From contig JAIXRB010000028.1 in the NCBI GenBank assembly GCA_027485405.1, forward strand, positions 1 through 5,920: a DNA stretch of 5,920 nucleotides, given 5' to 3'. Below, piece after piece: positions 5,673 through 5,920 of this stretch; position 1 is the first letter of the stretch, and each line of letters opens with the position of its first letter. This DNA is from Leptospiraceae bacterium. Lineage in GTDB: Bacteria; Spirochaetota; Leptospiria; Leptospirales; Leptospiraceae. A program made the position numbers and the translations under genes. A model generated the notes under the pieces. That model searched no databases and was not told the origin of the DNA. It saw only the letters and a list, made by a program, of their open reading frames with translations.

Positions 5673-5920
5673 ATGGAAACTCCATTCCGGCTAGCGAGAG
5701 AACGAAAGTCCATCACACGAATAGAGCTTTCTAAGGTTTTGGAACTTCCTCGTTCTGCCTTAGAAACTCTGGAAAGTGACGATTGGCAAAAATCGAGAAT
5801 CGAGCATGTTATCCAAGTGGCTAAGTACCTGCAGATGCCATTGTCCAAAACAATACTGTCAAAGTTTGATTTTGACATAGAGAAGGATTCATTCAACGAG
5901 GAAGAGTTTGAAGAACTTGT
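5673..5920 (+). CDS. Helix-turn-helix (Cro/C1-type) regulator, N-terminal part
   Basis: The frame is open from ATG 5673 to the right edge, giving 82 residues of an unfinished protein. Residues 4-60 fit a five-helix XRE/Cro-C1 DNA-binding domain: helix 1 with F-R-L-A-R-E-R-K (5-12); the turn and second helix S-I-T-R-I-E-L-S-K-V-L (13-23); recognition helix L-P-R-S-A-L-E-T-L-E-S (25-35), matching the usual S-x-x-x-I-x-x-x-E pattern; then R-I-E-H-V-I-Q-V-A-K-Y-L-Q-M-P-L (42-57), matching the common final helices. An acidic segment (D-I-E-K-D-S-F-N-E-E-E-F-E-E) follows at 68-81; the rest is unseen. The ATG is chosen because it places the domain at the N-terminus. An in-frame GTG at 5655 is possible, and AGGTGGG at 5653-5659 is rather far away for a Shine-Dalgarno. 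It is a transcription regulator by family; the two 14-base repeats upstream suggest autoregulation. An opposite-strand open frame here is a shadow. Confidence 0.75.
   Translation, partial: METPFRLARERKSITRIELSKVLELPRSALETLESDDWQKSRIEHVIQVAKYLQMPLSKTILSKFDFDIEKDSFNEEEFEEL

Noticed and set aside
5651..5896. Minus-strand 81-codon open frame at the right end
   Set aside because: Antisense to the helix-turn-helix regulator, whose domain pattern is clear.

Overview
The window looks like chromosomal DNA from a spirochaete, most probably a Leptospira (genus-level inference, not proven). The A+T-rich composition fits. So do a large PP2C/SpoIIE-type phosphatase fused to tetratricopeptide repeats, a small lipoprotein with a spirochaete-style lipobox (L-I-N-C) and the AGGAG ribosome binding sites. 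No rRNA, tRNA, CRISPR array or insertion sequence is visible.

Left part (1-3718, minus strand): three tightly packed genes, read from right to left. First is an RsbU-like serine/threonine phosphatase (3718-1679). Its stop codon overlaps by 14 bases the start of an exported AttH/CrtC-type lipocalin-like protein (1692-655). One base after that gene's stop begins a YejB/DppB-type peptide ABC transporter permease, which runs off the left edge. The overlap and the one-base gap argue for a single, translationally coupled mRNA. The set joins a signalling phosphatase, an envelope protein and an uptake permease; any functional link between them is inferred from arrangement only.

Middle (3719-4738): a single plus-strand gene for a membrane-anchored or secreted 161-residue protein of unrecognised function (possibly SRPBCC/START-like) is inserted between two minus-strand genes. 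Its last 18 bases overlap, tail to tail, the end of ispF, the MEcPP synthase of the non-mevalonate isoprenoid pathway. ispF is the most securely identified gene here.

Right part (4739-5920): a less dense, accessory-looking region. It holds a 56-codon plus-strand gene whose product resembles the C-terminal half of a ribbon-helix-helix antitoxin but lacks the DNA-binding half, followed by about 120 bases with only fragmentary coding signal. Next is a 96-residue minus-strand lipoprotein. A 195-base divergent intergenic region follows, carrying two copies of a 14-base repeat, each embedded in a different perfect dyad. The last feature is the start of a Cro/C1-type helix-turn-helix regulator, cut by the right edge. 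The repeats are good candidates for operators of that regulator or of the divergent lipoprotein gene.
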